From positions 1 through 29,910 of the forward strand of contig DATDVC010000038.1 of NCBI GenBank assembly GCA_036517695.1: a DNA stretch of 29,910 nt, given 5' to 3'. Shown piece by piece: positions 28,217 to 29,910 of the stretch. Within the stretch, counting starts at the first letter, position 1. The number at the start of each line of letters is the position of its first letter. A program made the translations under genes and the position numbers. The notes beneath the pieces were generated by a model. It saw nothing but the letters and a program-made list of their open reading frames with translations. It did not search any database and was not told the origin of the DNA. The stretch is from DATDVC01 sp036517695. GTDB lineage: Bacteria; Patescibacteriota; Minisyncoccia; Phycocordibacterales; WO2-35-19.

Positions 28217-28714
28217 TTGAATTGGCTGTGGAGGCACTTCAGTCGCGTCAACCAACTCTACAGTAAAGACAAGTGTTGAATTTGGGGGAATCGGTCCTGC
28301 CGCCTGATCGCCATAAGCGAGCTCCGGAGGAATCACTATCGTCCTCACCCCGCCGACTTTCATCCCAGAAAAACCCTGCTTCCAACCTTGTATAACTTCC
28401 CCTGCCCCAAGCACAAACTGAAACGGCACCCCAAAGTCTTTAGAATTTTGAATTTGAGTCCCGTCAGAGAGAGAAAGTATATAATGCACGGAGAGCAAAT
28501 CTCCCTGTTTGACCTCAACTCCTCCGCCGGCGACTATGTCATTTACTATTACGCCCGCCCCACTAGCGCCCAAGTTTGCGGCGGCCAAAGAATCATCGTT
28601 CATCGTAGTATTGTTTTGAAATAATCTGGTAACATCTCCACCAAACAAAGTGTAGCCGACAAAAACAACGGCCACAGCCACGGCGATCCACTCGATCTTA
28701 GAAAGATTTCTCAT
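28214..28714 (-). CDS. FKBP-type peptidyl-prolyl cis-trans isomerase, membrane-anchored
   Basis: A 166-residue protein with one N-terminal hydrophobic segment (about residues 8-24, IEWIAVAVAVVFVGYTLF) acting as signal anchor or uncleaved signal. An FKBP domain covers about 55-160: GGGVEVKQGDLLSVHYILSLSDGTQIQNSKDFGVPFQFVLGAGEVIQGWKQGFSGMKVGGVRTIVIPPELAYGDQAAGPIPPNSTLVFTVELVDA. Key active-site positions (Y, F, VIQGW, Y of AYG, F near the end) are conserved. It probably assists folding of exported proteins outside the membrane. It lies upstream of tgt on the same strand. Its promoter is an extended -10 at 28753-28761 with a conventional leader. Confidence 0.93.
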   Translation of the reverse strand: MRNLSKIEWIAVAVAVVFVGYTLFGGDVTRLFQNNTTMNDDSLAAANLGASGAGVIVNDIVAGGGVEVKQGDLLSVHYILSLSDGTQIQNSKDFGVPFQFVLGAGEVIQGWKQGFSGMKVGGVRTIVIPPELAYGDQAAGPIPPNSTLVFTVELVDATEVPPQPIQ

Positions 28715-28752
28715 ATGTTATTTTTTACTTGTAACTTTTTACTTTCAAACTG

Positions 28753-28761
28753 ATAATACCA
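28753..28761 (-). promoter_or_regulatory. Extended -10 promoter of the FKBP gene
   Basis: TG-G-TATTAT on the minus strand, 38 bases before the ATG at 28714, so the leader is about 30 nt. It overlaps the region of the divergent promoter of the LOG fusion gene. Confidence 0.5.
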
Positions 28762-28763
28762 TA

Positions 28764-28791
28764 TTGCCTAATTATTAAAAACCATTAAAAT
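28764..28791 (+). promoter_or_regulatory. Promoter of the LOG-dehydratase fusion gene, leaderless spacing
   Basis: TTGCCT (28764-28769), 16-base spacer, TAAAAT (28786-28791). The -10 ends 6 bases before the ATG; the intervening GAGGAT would otherwise look like a Shine-Dalgarno site but is too close. Confidence 0.55.
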
Positions 28792-28797
28792 GAGGAT

Positions 28798-29889
28798 ATG
28801 AATGACAACAAAGATGCTTTTTACCGACCGATAACCCTGCTTGAGTTGAGCGAAGCCGCCAAAAAAAGAGTGGCTTTGATCTCAAAAGAATTTACTGATG
28901 GTTTCGAATTTATAAAAAATTATCCTCGCTCGGTCACCTTTTTCGGTTCAGCGCGGACAAAAGAGGGTGAGTACGATTACGAAAGAGCGCGAAACTTGGC
29001 AAAGAGAATCGTCGAAGAACTTCACTATTCGGTGCTGACTGGCGGAGGCCCGGGCATAATGGAGGCCGCCAACAGAGGCGCGTATGAGGCCGGGGGCAAT
29101 TCTTTGGGCTTGAATATCGGTCTTCCTCACGAACAACTTTCAAATAAGTATCTCACTCACGAAATCGGCTTCCACTATTTTTTCAGCCGAAAAGTTTGCC
29201 TTTCCTTTTCCGCCGAAGCTTACGTGTTTTTCCCTGGAGGCTTCGGCACTTTAGACGAATTTTTGGAAATACTAACTCTGGTGCAGACCAACAAAATACC
29301 AAAGGTGCCGATAATACTTTTTGGAGAAAGCTATTGGAAACCACTAGAAGAATTCTTCAAAAAAAATCTTCTTCCCGGCAACATGATAGAAGAGACGGAT
29401 CTCAATCTCTATCTCATAACAGACGACGAAGACAAAATGCTTGACACAATAAGACATGCGCCGGTGCGGATAGGCCTAAAATACGATGAAAAATCCGAAG
29501 ACCCCCAAAGAAGTAATGGTAAAAAAGGCAACGCCGAAGGACCTTTGACCTCCCTTTCGGAAAAACACTGCATTCCCTGCGAAGGCGACGTTTCTCCTTT
29601 TTCCCGCGAAGAATCCGAGAAATTTTTGAAAGAAGTAAACGAGTGGACACTCGTCGAAGACAGGGAAATAGAAAAAACTTACGAATTCAAAGATTTTAGC
29701 GAGGCCTTAAGCTTTGTAAATAAGGTTGGCAAAATAGCCGAAAACGAAGGCCATCATCCGGACATCAAACTCCACGATTTTAGAAAGGTGGATATAAAGA
29801 TCTCAACTCACGCCATAGACGGCCTCTCCGAAAATGACTTCATCCTGGCCTCAAAGATTGATCAGATAGTAAGAGAAAATAAATTTTAA
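28798..29889 (+). CDS. Fusion of a LOG-family nucleotide hydrolase and a pterin-4a-carbinolamine dehydratase
   Basis: A 363-residue two-domain protein. Residues about 40-220 are a LOG/TIGR00730 Rossmann domain with GGGPGIMEAANRG (82-94) and PGGFGTLDE (146-154); such proteins often cleave nucleoside monophosphates to base and ribose 5-phosphate. After a polar linker (about 225-250), residues 252-363 form a PhhB-like dehydratase: HCIPCEGDVSPFSREE, then ENEGHHPDI (315-323) and STHAIDGLSENDF (336-348), with the expected His residues H319, H320 and H338. The linker is in frame with no sign of a merged stop. I do not know of a common pathway for the two activities. In other bacteria the second domain can act on pterins or as a transcription cofactor. 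Confidence 0.88.
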   Translation: MNDNKDAFYRPITLLELSEAAKKRVALISKEFTDGFEFIKNYPRSVTFFGSARTKEGEYDYERARNLAKRIVEELHYSVLTGGGPGIMEAANRGAYEAGGNSLGLNIGLPHEQLSNKYLTHEIGFHYFFSRKVCLSFSAEAYVFFPGGFGTLDEFLEILTLVQTNKIPKVPIILFGESYWKPLEEFFKKNLLPGNMIEETDLNLYLITDDEDKMLDTIRHAPVRIGLKYDEKSEDPQRSNGKKGNAEGPLTSLSEKHCIPCEGDVSPFSREESEKFLKEVNEWTLVEDREIEKTYEFKDFSEALSFVNKVGKIAENEGHHPDIKLHDFRKVDIKISTHAIDGLSENDFILASKIDQIVRENKF

Positions 29890-29910
29890 AATGCACCAAA
29901 TTTGGTGGAC

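Noticed and set aside
1..29910. CRISPR array, transposase, prophage or tRNA genes
   Set aside because: No regularly spaced direct repeats with unique spacers, no transposase or integrase other than Xer, and no cloverleaf with a TTCGA arm were found on reading both strands.

Overview
The window reads as a piece of a reduced genome of the Candidate Phyla Radiation (Patescibacteria), most probably a Parcubacteria-type lineage. Support from the sequence: a compact ribosomal spc-type operon with no L30 gene between S5 and L15 (L30 loss is a known CPR trait), a short zinc-type S14, a LID-less adenylate kinase, a trigger factor with no FKBP domain, a type IV pilus locus with large decorated pseudopilins, and AT-leaning sequence with many short gene overlaps. 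No 16S rRNA, tRNA, phage, transposase or CRISPR array is visible, so a finer placement is not supported.

Layout. 1-8.8 kb (all minus): type IV pilus operon pilB > pilC > large prepilin > pseudopilin > PilX-like protein, then tpiA and the start of pgk; upstream of it lie rpsO and a NYN-domain gene. 9-14 kb (mostly plus): xerC/D-like recombinase, trigger factor, clpP, RNase Y, with rsmE on the minus strand. 14-15 kb: a DUF5680-like gene with a classical promoter, ribosome binding site and terminator, followed by three tiny overlapping membrane-protein genes. 15-20 kb (minus): beta-CASP metallo-hydrolase, a DUF2238-like membrane protein, a structured 200-bp gap, ndk coupled to a 57-residue protein, map, a nucleoside deoxyribosyltransferase-like gene and a HigB/HigA-type toxin-antitoxin pair. 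20-26.5 kb (minus): adk, secY, L15, S5, L18, L6, S8, S14, then uvrB. 26.5-27 kb: a 522-bp gene-free gap that holds a promoter, several stable hairpins and two terminators, best read as one or two structured RNAs. 27-29.9 kb: tgt and an FKBP isomerase (minus), and a LOG/pterin-dehydratase fusion (plus).

Three signals stand out. (1) Ten genes or operons have a -10 box, usually of extended TGn-TAnnnT form, exactly 6 or 7 bases before the start codon. Transcripts from these would begin at or next to the start codon, so leaderless initiation seems to be the default here. (2) About 310 nt upstream of uvrB carry a near-consensus promoter, at least five hairpins and a strong terminator but no ORF; G-U wobble positions fit minus-strand transcription. 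I cannot assign it to a known RNA family. (3) Several families of short interspersed repeats occur both between genes and in frame inside housekeeping genes (uvrB twice, the beta-CASP gene twice, tgt, rsmE, a pilin leader), adding short peptides to otherwise conserved proteins.

Functionally the window covers protein synthesis and export (ribosomal proteins, SecY, Map, trigger factor, FKBP), RNA turnover and modification (RNase Y, NYN, beta-CASP, RsmE, Tgt), proteolysis (ClpP), DNA repair and recombination (UvrB, Xer), lower glycolysis (TpiA, Pgk), nucleotide metabolism (Adk, Ndk, deoxyribosyltransferase-like) and a surface pilus.
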